Source of the DNA: Aquibacillus kalidii
GTDB lineage: Bacteria > Bacillota > Bacilli > Bacillales > Amphibacillaceae
Direction of reading: 5' to 3'
NCBI RefSeq assembly: GCF_014280935.1
Contig: NZ_JACLZI010000036.1
Location: 124,001-188,000, forward strand
Length of the DNA: 64,000 bases
Every line of letters starts with the position of its first letter. The first letter of the stretch is position 1. The notes beneath the pieces are model-generated. The model was not told the origin of the DNA and made no database searches. It saw nothing but the letters and a program-made list of their open reading frames with translations. Both the position numbers and the translations under genes were made by a program. This document shows, one piece after another, positions 29,479-39,833 of this stretch.

Positions 29479-29571
29479 AAATAACACTTCCTTTTTCTAA
29501 TACTCCATGTAGACAATTCTAGTATATGGAGTATCTCCCTTAAATAGTAAGGTTTTTAAAATAAAATGTAA

Positions 29572-29603
29572 AGAAAAAGACAGCCACAAGGCTGTCTTTT
29601 TCT
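29572..29603 (-). terminator. terminator of acnA
   Basis: A perfect 14-bp stem (29572-29585 with 29590-29603) with an ACAA loop, followed on the minus strand by a T-rich stretch, directly after the acnA stop. Confidence 0.85.
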
Positions 29604-29606
29604 CAA

Positions 29607-32315
29607 TTATACTGTTTCTAATTTATTACGAAGCACCATTTGTAGTATCCCACCATGACGGTAGTAATCAATTTCAACATCACTATCGAAACGAGCAATT
29701 ACTTCAAATTCAGTTTTCTTTCCTTCTGCATCTGTTGCAGTTACTTTTACTAAATCATGAGGTTTTACTTCTTCACCGATTTTTACGTCAAATGATTCTT
29801 TTCCAGTTAAGCCTAGAGATTCAGCACTGTCTCCATCCTGGAATTGTAGCGGAAGTACACCCATCATAACAAGGTTAGAACGGTGAATTCTTTCAAAACT
29901 TTCGGCAATAACTGTTTTAATACCTAGAAGGTTCGTACCCTTAGCAGCCCAGTCACGTGAACTACCCATACCATAATCTTTACCGGCTAGAACAATCAAA
30001 CCTGTTCCATTTTCTTGATATTTCATTGCTGCATCATAAATTGGCATTACTTCTTCCGTAGGCCAGTATGTTGTATAACCACCTTCTGTCCCTGGAGCCA
30101 ATTGGTTTTTAATTCGAATATTTGCAAAAGTACCTCTCATCATTACTTCATGATTACCACGTCGAGAGCCATATGAATTAAAGTTTCTTGGAGATACATT
30201 CTTCTCTTGCAGATATGTACCTGCAGGCATATCTTTCGCAATCGCTCCAGCCGGAGAGATGTGATCTGTTGTAACAGAATCTCCAAACTTTCCTATTGCA
30301 CTTAAATTTGATAAATCTTCTACTTTGCCAGCTTCTTTTGAAAGTCCTTCAAAGAATGGTGGGTTTTGAATGTAAGTAGATTCTTGATCCCATTTATATA
30401 ACGGTTCATCCGTTGTTTGAATTTCATTCCACTTTTCATTTGATTTAAATACTTCTTCATATTCTTTACGGAAGATTTCTGGTGTTACTACATTTTTAAC
30501 TTGTTCACGAATCTCATCCATTGTAGGCCATATATCATTGAAGTAAACAGGTTTACCATCTTTATCCTCACCGATAGGCTCTGAATGAAGATCGACGTCA
30601 ACTGTTCCTGCAAGTGCATAAGCAACAACTAGCGGTGGAGAAGCAAGATAATTAGCTTTCACCAATGGGTGGATCCTTCCTTCAAAATTACGGTTTCCTG
30701 AAAGAACAGACGACACTGTTAAGTCATTTTTAGCAATCGCCTCTTCAATTTCATCAGATAGAGGACCTGAGTTACCGATACATGTTGTACAACCATACCC
30801 AACAAGATTAAAACCTAAATCATTTAGATATGGCATTAAGCCCGAATCCTCTAAATATCTTGTTACAACTTTGGAACCAGGTGCCAATGAAGTCTTAACA
30901 TACGCTGGAACCTCTAGTCCTTTTTCTACTGCCTTTTTAGCTAATAGACCTGCACCCAACATTACGTATGGATTGGATGTATTAGTACAAGATGTTATCG
31001 CAGCTATAGCAACCGCACCTGTTTTCATCACAGATGTTTTACCACTTGGGTGCTCCACTTTAACCTCTTTATCAAATTCCTTCTTATCTAAACCAAAACC
31101 TTGATTTCCTGCTGGTGCCGTAATAGCTTCATTAAAGGATTTTTTCATTCCAGACAGTGGAATAAGATCCTGTGGACGCTTAGGACCAGAAAGATTCGGC
31201 TCTAATTCAGAAAGGTCAATTTCAACTAACTCTGTAAATTCAGGATCTGGTTGCTCAGGTGAATACCAGAGATTGTTTTCTTTACAATACTTTTCAACAA
31301 TAGAAATATGCTCTTCAGTTCGACCTGTAAGGCGTAAATAGTTTAATGCCTCTTGATCAACTGGGAAAAATCCACAAGTTGCACCGTATTCAGGCGCCAT
31401 ATTGGAAATAGTAGCGCGATCAGCTAAAGGCATATCTTTTAGACCAGGACCAAAGTATTCTACAAATTTTCCTACCACTTTTTTCTCACGAAGAACTTGC
31501 GTCACTTTAAGTGCAAGATCAGTTGCTGTAGTTCCATTAGGGAAACTTCCTGTAAATTTCACACCAATAACATCTGGTGCCGGGAAATAAGAAGGTTGAC
31601 CAAGCATACCAGCTTCTGCTTCAATACCACCAACACCCCAACCTAGTACACCTAACCCGTTGATCATAGTTGTGTGGGAATCGGTACCGACTAGTGTATC
31701 AGGGAATGCGTCAAATTCACCTTGTTCATTCTCAACTGCATGAACAACATTTGCAATATACTCAAGGTTAACCTGGTGAACAATACCAGTTGCAGGTGGA
31801 ACAGCTCGATAATTATCAAATGCTTTTTGTGCCCAACTTAAAAATTCGTAACGTTCTGCATTTCTTTCAAATTCTAATTCCATGTTTGCTCGTAACGCAT
31901 CGTTTGTACCATATTTATCAACTTGAACCGAGTGGTCAATTACAAGGTCAACTGGAACTTCTGGATTTATTTTGTCAGGTGAACCACCCATATCAACCAT
32001 CGCCTTACGTAAAGACGCTAGGTCAACCACTGCTGGAACACCAGTGAAATCTTGAAGAATAACGCGAGATGGTTTAAATGGCACATCTGTACCCTTTGAT
32101 TTCCCCCAGTTAGCTAGTCCTTCGACATGTTCTTCTTTAATAACATGTCCATCGTATTGACGAATAAGTGATTCTAGTAACACACGAATAGAAAATGGAA
32201 GACGTGATATTTTACCTAATCCGGCATCTTCTAGTGCTTTCAAATGGTAGTAGTTGTATTTCTTACCATTTAGTTCAAATTGCTTATGCGCGCTGTAGAC
32301 ATCATTTTTTGCCAT
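29607..32315 (-). CDS. acnA: aconitate hydratase AcnA (CitB)
   Basis: 902 aa, [4Fe-4S] enzyme that interconverts citrate and isocitrate in the TCA cycle. When it loses its cluster, the family can also bind RNA (IRP-like). Cluster cysteines are in [11 protein letters not shown] and [14 protein letters not shown]. Other blocks: [23 protein letters not shown], and the C-terminal swivel domain with [14 protein letters not shown] and [15 protein letters not shown]. It has an AAAGGGGGTAAC ribosome site and its own terminator. Confidence 0.97.
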   Translation of the reverse strand: MAKNDVYSAHKQFELNGKKYNYYHLKALEDAGLGKISRLPFSIRVLLESLIRQYDGHVIKEEHVEGLANWGKSKGTDVPFKPSRVILQDFTGVPAVVDLASLRKAMVDMGGSPDKINPEVPVDLVIDHSVQVDKYGTNDALRANMELEFERNAERYEFLSWAQKAFDNYRAVPPATGIVHQVNLEYIANVVHAVENEQGEFDAFPDTLVGTDSHTTMINGLGVLGWGVGGIEAEAGMLGQPSYFPAPDVIGVKFTGSFPNGTTATDLALKVTQVLREKKVVGKFVEYFGPGLKDMPLADRATISNMAPEYGATCGFFPVDQEALNYLRLTGRTEEHISIVEKYCKENNLWYSPEQPDPEFTELVEIDLSELEPNLSGPKRPQDLIPLSGMKKSFNEAITAPAGNQGFGLDKKEFDKEVKVEHPSGKTSVMKTGAVAIAAITSCTNTSNPYVMLGAGLLAKKAVEKGLEVPAYVKTSLAPGSKVVTRYLEDSGLMPYLNDLGFNLVGYGCTTCIGNSGPLSDEIEEAIAKNDLTVSSVLSGNRNFEGRIHPLVKANYLASPPLVVAYALAGTVDVDLHSEPIGEDKDGKPVYFNDIWPTMDEIREQVKNVVTPEIFRKEYEEVFKSNEKWNEIQTTDEPLYKWDQESTYIQNPPFFEGLSKEAGKVEDLSNLSAIGKFGDSVTTDHISPAGAIAKDMPAGTYLQEKNVSPRNFNSYGSRRGNHEVMMRGTFANIRIKNQLAPGTEGGYTTYWPTEEVMPIYDAAMKYQENGTGLIVLAGKDYGMGSSRDWAAKGTNLLGIKTVIAESFERIHRSNLVMMGVLPLQFQDGDSAESLGLTGKESFDVKIGEEVKPHDLVKVTATDAEGKKTEFEVIARFDSDVEIDYYRHGGILQMVLRNKLETV

Positions 32316-32465
32316 AATTTATGTTACCCCCTTTAGTTATTTAAGATCGTAATCCGATCTCTCCTCTTCCCCTAAGTATCACTTTCCTTTTATATTATGC
32401 ACGTATATATTTTAAATGAAATCGGTTTATAAGTAAAATAATTAGCCAGAAAAATTAAGCATATT

Positions 32466-32509
32466 AGGATAACCATTTCTTATATTTTTGTATAAGTAAT
32501 GGTTATCCT
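32466..32509. terminator. long hairpin beyond the 67-aa gene
   Basis: A 19-base stem with one mismatch (32466-32484 with 32491-32509) and a 6-base loop, 11 bases after the stop at 32520. T tracts are weak on both sides, so a terminator role is likely but not proven. Confidence 0.55.
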
Positions 32510-32519
32510 TAAGCAATTT

Positions 32520-32723
32520 TTATTTTAAATGGTTTTGAATTTGCTCTAGTATTGCCTTATAATCTTCTAGTCGTTCTATTGAATGCTTACTTGCTCTTCG
32601 TAAGGCATTATCAACTTGTTCCGTTGTAGCGTTAATTTCATTGTTCAAGTGGGAAAGTTCTTCTCCATGTTCACTTATATTGGCCGTGTTTACAATCTCC
32701 ATATTGTTAAAATTGTTAGTCAT
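32520..32723 (-). CDS. 67-aa helical protein, unknown
   Basis: 67 aa, not recognised. It begins MTNNFNNMEIVNTAN, then charged helices with coiled-coil character (ELSHLNNEINATTEQVDNALRRA and ERLEDYKAILEQIQNHLK). It has no cysteine and no membrane segment. ATG 32723 has AAAGGAGG about 9 bases upstream, so translation is well supported; the frame extends to 32804 without need. It is divergent from sspP and sits in the place where B. subtilis has sspO/sspP and citB. A spore role is possible from context only. Confidence 0.6.
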   Translation of the reverse strand: MTNNFNNMEIVNTANISEHGEELSHLNNEINATTEQVDNALRRASKHSIERLEDYKAILEQIQNHLK

Positions 32724-32831
32724 TAAAGTATCCTCCTTTCTTTCATAGTTTGTACTTTGACAGTTTGACCATTCATTCGGAATAAAAAGACTTCTGTGAC
32801 ACAATATATGAAGGATAGGAGGGATTATTTA

Positions 32832-32942
32832 ATGGCAGATAATAAACAGAAAAAACAACCAAATGAACCATTAAGCGGATCAAAAAAAGTGAAGAATAGA
32901 AACCACAGTAGACAGAAAAAAGGCGCTTCTCACGATATGTAA
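32832..32942 (+). CDS. sspP: small acid-soluble spore protein SspP
   Basis: 36 aa, shorter than most gene finders accept. The core [18 protein letters not shown] and the terminal HDM match SspP of B. subtilis, a minor forespore protein. A GGAGGG ribosome site precedes ATG 32832. Upstream, GGAATA and ACAATAT spaced about 16 bases apart loosely resemble a sigma-G promoter. sspO, which accompanies sspP in B. subtilis, was not found. Confidence 0.88.
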   Translation: MADNKQKKQPNEPLSGSKKVKNRNHSRQKKGASHDM

Positions 32943-32949
32943 ATAAAGA

Positions 32950-32986
32950 GGAAGCATTCTCCTATAAACGGTAGGAGAATGCTTCC
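32950..32986. terminator. hairpin terminator between sspP and the kinase gene
   Basis: A perfect 15-bp stem (32950-32964 with 32972-32986) with a 7-base loop, lying between two convergent stop codons. It touches the last codon of the kinase gene. Confidence 0.8.
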
Positions 32987-34117
32987 TTAAATTTCAGGAG
33001 ATATAGGTAATTTTATTGTGAATGTACTTCCTTTTTCTTTATTTTGAAATATATCAAGTGTACCTTGGTGATTCTCTATAATCTTATTTGAAATCATCAG
33101 GCCTAGCCCAGTTCCATTTTTTTTCGTTGTAAAGAATGGTTCTTTCAATTTATGTAAAATATGTTCCGGAATCCCTGGACCTTCGTCAATAATAGAGATC
33201 GAACATGTAGTTGTTGAGTAAGATACCTCTACTGTTATAGTTCCACCATCCAGCATTTCTTCTACTGCATTTTTTATTAAATTAATTAGTACTTGTTTAA
33301 TTTGTGTACGGTCACAATAAACCTCTGTATCCACATTATCCATTTCAACACGAATATTAATATTATGTAGGTTAGCTTGTGATTGTAACAAAGTAACCAC
33401 ATCTCGTAACATTTTTGATACATTCTCATATTTCCGTTCATCAGTCATTGGTTTTGAGATAAACAATAGTTCTGAAGTAATCGTGTCGATTTTATCAATT
33501 TCATCTACCATTATTTTATAATACTCTTCCTTTCTATCTATTCCAGCTTGTAATAACTGGACAAAACCCTTTAAGGAAGTAAGTGGATTTCGTATCTCAT
33601 GCGCTACTCCTGCTGCTAGTTGACCAGCAACTGACATTTTTTCTGAACGTATAAGCATTTCTTCTGCTTCTTTTTTATCTGTAATATCCTTTGATAAACT
33701 AATATATACAGGAACATCAGATTGTAAAAAATCTTTTGAGATAACAGTTTCTACCCAAACATATTTACCAAAACAGTCTCTAAGATTAATATTAAATTTC
33801 TGTGGTAAATTTGTATTACCTATATTCTTTTGTAGTATCTTTTGTTGATCATCAATAGGAAGGTAATTCAGTGCTTTTTTGCCTACTAATTCACATGGTT
33901 CATACCCTAGCAGTTTGTTTACAGAATGGGAAACAAACATTATTTCACCGTACATATCACAAATGATGATGAGATCATAGCTATGTTGCTCAATCCAGTT
34001 AATAAGCTTTTTGGGTAAGGACGCTAGCGAGTACACATCATCAGCTTTAGATGGTAGGTTTTCATTATTTACATTGAACTCTAGTCCACTATTGCCTTTA
34101 CTGTAGTCAGACGACAC
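32987..34117 (-). CDS. soluble PAS-domain sensor histidine kinase, sporulation-kinase-like
   Basis: 376 aa, no membrane segment. One PAS domain (about 37-150), then the HisKA dimerisation domain with phospho-acceptor His173 in AAGVAHEIRNPLTSLKGF. The HATPase domain follows, with N box LINLIKNAVEEML, DEGPGIP, and TTKKNGTGLGL. No response regulator is adjacent. Orphan PAS kinases with this H-box are typical of the KinA-E group that feeds Spo0F in the sporulation phosphorelay; the assignment to that role is inference. It starts at GTG 34117 behind AGGAGGGAG. The 265 bases upstream to yneK hold only AT-rich sequence. Confidence 0.85.
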   Translation of the reverse strand: MSSDYSKGNSGLEFNVNNENLPSKADDVYSLASLPKKLINWIEQHSYDLIIICDMYGEIMFVSHSVNKLLGYEPCELVGKKALNYLPIDDQQKILQKNIGNTNLPQKFNINLRDCFGKYVWVETVISKDFLQSDVPVYISLSKDITDKKEAEEMLIRSEKMSVAGQLAAGVAHEIRNPLTSLKGFVQLLQAGIDRKEEYYKIMVDEIDKIDTITSELLFISKPMTDERKYENVSKMLRDVVTLLQSQANLHNINIRVEMDNVDTEVYCDRTQIKQVLINLIKNAVEEMLDGGTITVEVSYSTTTCSISIIDEGPGIPEHILHKLKEPFFTTKKNGTGLGLMISNKIIENHQGTLDIFQNKEKGSTFTIKLPISPEI

Positions 34118-34382
34118 ACCTATCTCCCTCCTTTTTATTCTATTTTCAAATTTTCACAATAAGAAATATCCATCTGGTACATTTTCTATTTCTGATGTTA
34201 TAATGAAATGAAATAAATTATTTTTATTATGTATATTCAAATTTTGTAAGATTATTATGGAAAAGTAGAAAAAATGGAGAAAAATTAAGAAATAAGTAAT
34301 TTATAGTAATATTACTATAAATTAGAAGAAAATAAAACTTTTCTATTATAATAAAGGTTAATTTGAAAGAATAGGTGGTTAC

Positions 34383-34811
34383 ATGTCATTTGGTTTTTCA
34401 TTATTCATTGTTGCATGGACTTTTATTCTCGTAGGACTTCTTGCGATAGGCGGCTTTTTCATGTTTAGAAAGTTTCTTAAGAAGTTACCGAAAGAGGACG
34501 GAAAGTCGAACCTCGACTGGGAAGAATATTACTTTGAGAAAACAAAACATATGTGGAAAACAGAAGATAAAGTTCTATTAGAGGAATTGGTAGCTCCTGT
34601 CCCTGAGTTATTTAGAGATGTTGCCAGACAAAAAATCGCTAGTAAAATTGGGGAATTAGCCCTACAAAAAAGGAAGTCTAAAATTAATCAAGATATACTT
34701 ATTGAGGGATACATACTAGCTACTCCAAAACGAGATCATAAGTTCCTAATTAAAAAGTTAAATGAAAAAGAAATAGATATAACCCCTTATTTATCCCTTT
34801 TCGATAAATAA
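34383..34811 (+). CDS. yneK: DUF2621 membrane protein (YneK)
   Basis: 142 aa, matching B. subtilis YneK (DUF2621). One N-terminal membrane helix (about 6-28), then a cytoplasmic part with KKLPKEDGKSNLDWEEYYFEKTKH, APVPELFRDVARQKIASKIGELAL and a C-terminal IATPKRDH-like ILATPKRDHKFLIKKL. The function is unknown. The last codons form one arm of a 23-bp palindrome shared with ccdC. Confidence 0.85.
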   Translation: MSFGFSLFIVAWTFILVGLLAIGGFFMFRKFLKKLPKEDGKSNLDWEEYYFEKTKHMWKTEDKVLLEELVAPVPELFRDVARQKIASKIGELALQKRKSKINQDILIEGYILATPKRDHKFLIKKLNEKEIDITPYLSLFDK

Positions 34812-34825
34812 GGGGTTATATCTAT
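34773..34825. terminator. 23-bp perfect palindromic bidirectional terminator in coding ends
   Basis: Bases 34773-34795 pair without a mismatch with 34803-34825 around a 7-base loop. The left arm encodes the C-terminus of yneK; the right arm holds the ccdC stop. The structure must terminate both convergent genes. Confidence 0.75.
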
Positions 34826-35283
34826 AGTCGCTTTTGAAGTTTCTTGAACTTATATAGCATAGATAAACGCCACGTGACAATCATCCCAAAAGCTAAGAGG
34901 AAGAACATTCCACTTGTCTCCCCAACAGCAACCGATTGGCCAATGATCCACTTTAAAATTATCCTAACTAGTAACAACCCGAACAAAATTATCACGAAAA
35001 ATTTAGAAGGTATAAGGTAAATCTCACCATCACGAATCTCAAATTTAGTCGTCAAGGTTAGGAGAATGGAGAACACCATCCCAACAAAAATTGCTTCCAC
35101 CACTTCTCTCCAACCTATTTGAAATATTGGGAAAATGAACATAAGTGCACCTGTACTCATAAAAAGTGGTGGTAAGATGATCTTCATGACGCTTGCTGGT
35201 TTTCTTGAGGCTTTTAATCTGACAAATATCATGGCTATAGCCATCATCATACCAACAACTGTACTAGCTATGGCCCAAAACAT
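34822..35283 (-). CDS. ccdC: CcdC family membrane protein (YneJ)
   Basis: 153 aa, DUF1453 (CcdC/YneJ) family. Four or five hydrophobic segments with MMMAIAMIFVRLKASRKPAS after the first helix, LPPLFMSTGALMFIFP and a polar KFEIRDGEIYLIPSKFF loop. It was named from its position near ccdA, but in B. subtilis it is not needed for cytochrome c synthesis. Here it is separated from ccdA by an MnhB-like gene. Confidence 0.85.
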   Translation of the reverse strand: MFWAIASTVVGMMMAIAMIFVRLKASRKPASVMKIILPPLFMSTGALMFIFPIFQIGWREVVEAIFVGMVFSILLTLTTKFEIRDGEIYLIPSKFFVIILFGLLLVRIILKWIIGQSVAVGETSGMFFLLAFGMIVTWRLSMLYKFKKLQKRL

Positions 35284-35341
35284 ATGATCAACTCTTTCTG
35301 ACTTCTAGTTAATAGAAACGAATACACGATTATCTAACTGG

Positions 35342-35767
35342 TTATTGATCATTAGCAATTGTCAATATAATGGTAAGTGAAACACCTACAACTGTTAAAT
35401 AAACCCCAAGGTCAAAAAGGAGTGCTGTTGCTAACTCTTTTTCACCTAAAATCGGGAGATCAAAATAACCAAAAGTTTGGTTCAGAAATGGTTCTCCTAT
35501 GAAAACAGATCCTATACTCGTTAGTAATGCAATCGTTAGTCCTATTGGAATTAGTAATTGGTAATTAATAGGAAGGATTTTACTTACAGCCTTTAATCCA
35601 TAAGCCATATACATCAACAAGATTGCAGCAGAGGTCATTAATCCCCCTATAAAACCACCACCTGGAGCACTATGGCCAGCCAAAAACAGGTAGATGGAAA
35701 ATCCAAACAAGATAAAAGCGATTAATGTAGTAGTTGTTCTTAAAATTAAGTCATTTTCTTTAATCAC
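35342..35767 (-). CDS. lone MnhB/MrpB-domain membrane protein
   Basis: 141 aa with four hydrophobic segments. The motif FLAGHSAPGGGFIGGLMTSAAILLMYMA near residue 28 is the signature of subunit B of Mrp/Mnh sodium/proton antiporters. Mrp antiporters need six or seven subunits encoded together; no other mrp gene is in this window. It occupies the position of ccdB (yneI) between ccdA and ccdC. Its start is GTG 35767 with AAAAAGGAG upstream. Whether it pairs with a distant Mrp complex or works alone is unknown. Confidence 0.82.
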   Translation of the reverse strand: MIKENDLILRTTTTLIAFILFGFSIYLFLAGHSAPGGGFIGGLMTSAAILLMYMAYGLKAVSKILPINYQLLIPIGLTIALLTSIGSVFIGEPFLNQTFGYFDLPILGEKELATALLFDLGVYLTVVGVSLTIILTIANDQ

Positions 35768-35824
35768 AATTAAAAACTCCTTTTTTCTGTACTCATCATA
35801 TTATATACTTTAACCATTTTCCAT

Positions 35825-36529
35825 TTAAAATCCACTGAAATTAAAATATCCTGCAAGAAATGAGGTCAGTTTTGTCATCAAATCAAAGAACAAGAATATT
35901 CCCATAAATATCATAACATATCCACCAACTTTTACTAGTCGTGGACCGTTTTTCTTGATCCATTTCATTTTCCCTATAAAAAAAGACAATATTAAAAACG
36001 GTATAGAAAATCCTAATGAATATGCTCCCATCATTACCAAGCCAGTGTCCGTATCTGCAGCAGCCATCGAAATAACCGCCATTAAAATCGGTCCTGTGCA
36101 GGGTGTCCAACCTAATGAAAATGCCATACCGATAATAAAGGAACCAAAATAACCCGACGGCCGATTTTTAAAGACTACTTTTTGATCTTTCATCAAAAAT
36201 TCAAAATTAAAAACACCTACAATAACTAGCCCAAAAAAGACAATTAGTATAGCTCCTATTTGCCTGATTATGTCTTGCCAGCTTGTTAAAAATTGGCCAA
36301 TAAATGTCATATTAAATCCTAAAATGATAAATACCGAAGAAAAACCTATCAAAAATAAAACTGTATGTAAAATGCTTTTGGTATTAAACATTCCATTATC
36401 TTCTTTTAATTCGCTGACACTCATTCCTGTTATATAAGATAGAAATGCAGGATATAAAGGCAGCACACAAGGAGAAATAAAGGATAGAAATCCAGCTCCA
36501 AATGCCACAAAAATATTAAGTTCCGTCAT
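35825..36529 (-). CDS. ccdA: cytochrome c biogenesis / thiol transporter CcdA
   Basis: 234 aa, six membrane helices of the DsbD-beta type. It passes electrons from cytoplasmic thioredoxin to extracytoplasmic thiol proteins used in cytochrome c maturation and spore cortex synthesis. The redox cysteines are in FISPCVLPLYPAFLSY (helix 1) and GWTPCTGPILMA (helix 4). A likely client in this window is the ResA-like protein at 28900. GAGGGAAAATG precedes the ATG. Confidence 0.93.
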   Translation of the reverse strand: MTELNIFVAFGAGFLSFISPCVLPLYPAFLSYITGMSVSELKEDNGMFNTKSILHTVLFLIGFSSVFIILGFNMTFIGQFLTSWQDIIRQIGAILIVFFGLVIVGVFNFEFLMKDQKVVFKNRPSGYFGSFIIGMAFSLGWTPCTGPILMAVISMAAADTDTGLVMMGAYSLGFSIPFLILSFFIGKMKWIKKNGPRLVKVGGYVMIFMGIFLFFDLMTKLTSFLAGYFNFSGF

Positions 36530-36570
36530 TCATTTTCCCTCACTTTCTTTTTTAGAAAGTCAATAAAATT

Positions 36571-36608
36571 ATAAATCCCTTGTCACCTATATGGCGCAAG
36601 GGATTTAT
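36571..36608. terminator. hairpin upstream of ccdA
   Basis: A 12-bp stem (36571-36582 with 36597-36608) with a 14-base loop. It lies between yneF and ccdA on the minus strand. The rest of the 36609-36788 spacer shows no supported gene; the B. subtilis ynzD (Spo0E-like) that lies here could not be found. Confidence 0.55.
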
Positions 36609-36788
36609 AAGAAGAAAACATCCTTCTGAAGATTACTAATGCCCTCTGAAAGATAATTTCTGAACCAATCAGAGTAAGATTCTGTCCATCTCAAGCCTGA
36701 AGTTAGCACTCCATTTATGGTCATTCTAGATAAACAGAAGCTGCGATATGTAAACAACTAACTACAAGAGGTTGTCCCTATACACATT

Positions 36789-37007
36789 CTACTTAATCTG
36801 ATTGTTCATCGCACGCATCATTTGATTAATTTTCTTTTGAGAAGGCTTTTGCCCCATCTGCATCATCATAGTGCGTAACATTTGTTCATTAATTGGTGGG
36901 TTCTTTTTCAAGTAATTCATCATGTACCTTCTCGCAATGAAAAATCCTAAAGCGACACCAGCAATTAAGGCTACTATAATAAGAACTATTCCTAGCCATA
37001 ATTCCAT
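36789..37007 (-). CDS. yneF: YneF family (UPF0154) small membrane protein
   Basis: 72 aa. One N-terminal membrane helix (4-24, with [13 protein letters not shown]), then a basic cytoplasmic tail rich in Met and Gln ([21 protein letters not shown]). This is the UPF0154 family found throughout Bacilli, of unknown function. The position between sirA and ccdA matches B. subtilis. Confidence 0.92.
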   Translation of the reverse strand: MELWLGIVLIIVALIAGVALGFFIARRYMMNYLKKNPPINEQMLRTMMMQMGQKPSQKKINQMMRAMNNQIK

Positions 37008-37076
37008 GATATTTCCTCCTTCATGTTGTCTCTCATACAGTATAGTAAATCATACAAAATAATACAATAGTAGTGT

Positions 37077-37505
37077 TTAAAGAAGTGCTTCTTTCTTTAC
37101 AGGTGTAATCCATCCTGAATTGGTGGAGCCGTTCTCCACAATGAAGAAACTAGGATCAAACATCTTTAAGGCACCAAATAGTAAAAAATCAGCTTCTTGA
37201 ACAGAAGTACATTTAATTATCATCGATCTCTCTTTTAAATATAAGGTAACTTTATTATTGTTCTTTATTAAATCTATTTTTCTTCCATTTACTTTAAGCT
37301 CTATTTGATTACCGTGAAAGCGCTGGATGTGGGTAACCAAGTTACTATAAGGAATAGATTTCGTAATAAAATCAAACTGAGATTGTAGGTCGTTCCTTGA
37401 ATTATTATTCATATACTCATTCAAAAATCGAAAAAGAATTTCGGACTTATAAAAATAATGATAACAGAACTCTTGCTCAATCCAAAAAATTGTATATTTC
37501 TGCAT
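37077..37505 (-). CDS. sirA: sporulation inhibitor of replication SirA
   Basis: 142 aa. Match to SirA (YneE) rests on the N-terminal YTIFWIEQEFCYHYFY segment, the ILFRFLNEY helix and the C-terminal FGALKMFDPSFF and GWITPVK. In B. subtilis SirA is induced by Spo0A-P and binds DnaA domain I to stop new rounds of replication in sporulating cells. The start is ATG 37505 with GGAGGG 8 bases upstream; the frame upstream to 37565 is not needed. It lies between tkt and yneF as expected. Confidence 0.87.
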   Translation of the reverse strand: MQKYTIFWIEQEFCYHYFYKSEILFRFLNEYMNNNSRNDLQSQFDFITKSIPYSNLVTHIQRFHGNQIELKVNGRKIDLIKNNNKVTLYLKERSMIIKCTSVQEADFLLFGALKMFDPSFFIVENGSTNSGWITPVKKEALL

Positions 37506-37640
37506 ATGCTTGTCCCTCCTACTTTGACAAACATTATACCTAAATATACCTAAGTTTGTTGTCATAACCTGAAAAAAATAATCGCTAGTTTTGTCTAATT
37601 AAATTGGTCATAATACTCATTTGATAAAATTAATTAAAAA

Positions 37641-37673
37641 GATAACCTCTGGCTACTTAAGCCAAAGGTTATC
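37641..37673 (-). terminator. hairpin terminator of tkt
   Basis: A 14-base stem with one mismatch (37641-37654 with 37660-37673), 10 bases after the tkt stop, followed on the minus strand by a T-rich run. Confidence 0.7.
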
Positions 37674-37682
37674 CTCACTAAC

Positions 37683-39683
37683 TTAGTTAAACAAAGATTC
37701 TACTTGTTTCACAACGTTCTCTACTGTAAATCCATACTCAGCCATCACTTTATCACCATCAGCTGAAGCTCCAAATGTATCAATCGCAAGAATTTTACCT
37801 TCATCACCAGTATAACGATCCCAACCTAATGAAGCACCCATTTCAATTCCTAAGCGTTTTTTAACTGCTTTTGGTAATACGGATTCTTTATAGGCTGCAT
37901 CTTGTTGGTTAAAACGATCCCATGAAGGCATACTTACAACACTAACATCATGTCCTTTAGCTTTTAATTCAGCTTGTGCTTTAACAGCTAATTGAACTTC
38001 TGAACCTGTTGCAATTAACAATGCATCTGGATTTTCTTTAGATGCTGGGCTCACTACATAAGCACCTTTTTTAACACCTTCATAAGCATTTTCTGCAGTT
38101 CCTTCTAATGTAGGAAGGTTTTGTCTAGTTAGCACTAGTGCAGTTGGAGTCTTAGTTGACTCTAGTGCAAGGCGCCATGCCGCTTGTGTTTCGTTTCCAT
38201 CAGCTGGACGAATAACTGATAGGTTAGGCATTGCTCTAAATGCTGCTAATTGCTCAACTGGTTCATGAGTTGGACCATCTTCTCCAACTGCAATAGAATC
38301 GTGAGTTAACACATAAGTTACTGGTAGATTTTGAATAGCAGATAAACGAACTGCTGGACGTAAATAGTCACTAAATACGAAGAATGTTCCACCAAAAACT
38401 TTAAGTCCACCATGTAACGCCATACCATTTAATGCTGCTGCCATAGCAAATTCACGAACACCGAACCAAATATTTCTTCCACTATAATCATTTCGAGAGA
38501 AATCTCCAGCGTCTTTCATATTTGTTTTGTTCGATCCAGCTAAATCAGCACTTCCACCAAAGAATGAAGGAACAGTTTTTGCGATAGCATTTAGGACTTC
38601 ACCTGATGAAGCTCTCGTAGCCAAGGATTTACCAGTCTCGTACACTGGAAGATCCTTGTCCCAACCTTCAGGTAATTCACCCTTAATAGCTTGTGCCAAT
38701 TCTTTCGCCAATTCAGGGTGCGCTGCTTTGTATTCTTCAAACAATGCATTCCACTCTGCTTCTGTCTTTTGTCCACGTTCTACTATTTTGGTATTAAAAT
38801 CTTGGTACACTTCATCCGGAACATGGAAATCATCATGTTCCCACTCATAAAATTCTTTCGTCAATTTAATTTCATCTGTCCCTAACGGTGCTCCATGGGA
38901 AGCCGCAGATGCAGATTTATTAGGTGATCCATAACCGATAATCGTTCTTACTTCGATTAATGTTGGTTGATCTGTATTAGCTTTTGCTTCTTCAATCGCT
39001 TTTGCGATCGCTTTAGTGTCATTACCGTCCTCAACTCGTAATACCTGCCAACCATATGCATTAAATCTTCCTGCTACATCTTCAGAGAATGATTTATTTA
39101 ATTCTCCATCTAAAGAAATATCATTGGAATCGTAGAGTGCAATTAATTTTCCTAACTTTAAGTGTCCAGCAAGTGACGCAGATTCATGTGAAATTCCTTC
39201 CATTAAGTCCCCATCACTAACTAATGCAAATGTGTAATGATCCACTACTGAAAAATTCTCTTTGTTATATTTAGCAGCTAAATGTTTTTCAGCCATTGCC
39301 ATTCCTACTGACATTGCAACACCCTGTCCCAGTGGACCAGTTGTAGCTTCTACACCATCTGTATGATGTACTTCCGGATGACCAGGAGTTTTAGAATCCC
39401 ATTGACGGAAACCCTTTAGGTCATCAATAGTAACGTTGTAACCAGAAAGATGCAATAAACTGTAAAGTAGCATCGAACCATGTCCCGCTGATAAGACAAA
39501 GCGGTCACGATTAAACCATTTTGAGTTTTTCGGATTGTGATCCATAAAATCAGTCCATAGTGTGTAAGCCATAGGTGCTGCACCCATTGGTAAGCCAGGG
39601 TGTCCAGAATTAGCATTTTCAATTGCGTCTATAGACAATGTTCTTATTGTATTAATAGACAAGTTTTCTGTATTTTTAGACAT
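37683..39683 (-). CDS. tkt: transketolase
   Basis: 666 aa, thiamine-diphosphate enzyme of the pentose phosphate pathway. Motifs: [11 protein letters not shown] near residue 24, [16 protein letters not shown], the ThDP-binding [12 protein letters not shown]-type block ([10 protein letters not shown]), and [15 protein letters not shown]. The pyrimidine domain has RVEFAMAA-like [18 protein letters not shown] and [15 protein letters not shown]. The C-terminal domain is complete. GGGGACTAATTC precedes the ATG. Position next to sirA and ynzC matches B. subtilis. Confidence 0.97.
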   Translation of the reverse strand: MSKNTENLSINTIRTLSIDAIENANSGHPGLPMGAAPMAYTLWTDFMDHNPKNSKWFNRDRFVLSAGHGSMLLYSLLHLSGYNVTIDDLKGFRQWDSKTPGHPEVHHTDGVEATTGPLGQGVAMSVGMAMAEKHLAAKYNKENFSVVDHYTFALVSDGDLMEGISHESASLAGHLKLGKLIALYDSNDISLDGELNKSFSEDVAGRFNAYGWQVLRVEDGNDTKAIAKAIEEAKANTDQPTLIEVRTIIGYGSPNKSASAASHGAPLGTDEIKLTKEFYEWEHDDFHVPDEVYQDFNTKIVERGQKTEAEWNALFEEYKAAHPELAKELAQAIKGELPEGWDKDLPVYETGKSLATRASSGEVLNAIAKTVPSFFGGSADLAGSNKTNMKDAGDFSRNDYSGRNIWFGVREFAMAAALNGMALHGGLKVFGGTFFVFSDYLRPAVRLSAIQNLPVTYVLTHDSIAVGEDGPTHEPVEQLAAFRAMPNLSVIRPADGNETQAAWRLALESTKTPTALVLTRQNLPTLEGTAENAYEGVKKGAYVVSPASKENPDALLIATGSEVQLAVKAQAELKAKGHDVSVVSMPSWDRFNQQDAAYKESVLPKAVKKRLGIEMGASLGWDRYTGDEGKILAIDTFGASADGDKVMAEYGFTVENVVKQVESLFN

Positions 39684-39833
39684 GAATTAGTCCCCTTTCC
39701 CAATCATAAAATATGTACGTACATTTATTATCCTATAATGAAATGGAATAATAAACAAGTCCTACCATGTGAATAACGGCAAATAAATGTCAATTATCCT
39801 TAATTTGTTACAAATAACGAAAAGATCCATTAA

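Noticed and set aside
36609-36780. Possible small gene (ynzD, Spo0E-like) between yneF and ccdA
   Set aside because: A minus frame of about 48 codons exists, but it lacks the SxxLD motif of Spo0E-type phosphatases and has no ribosome site.
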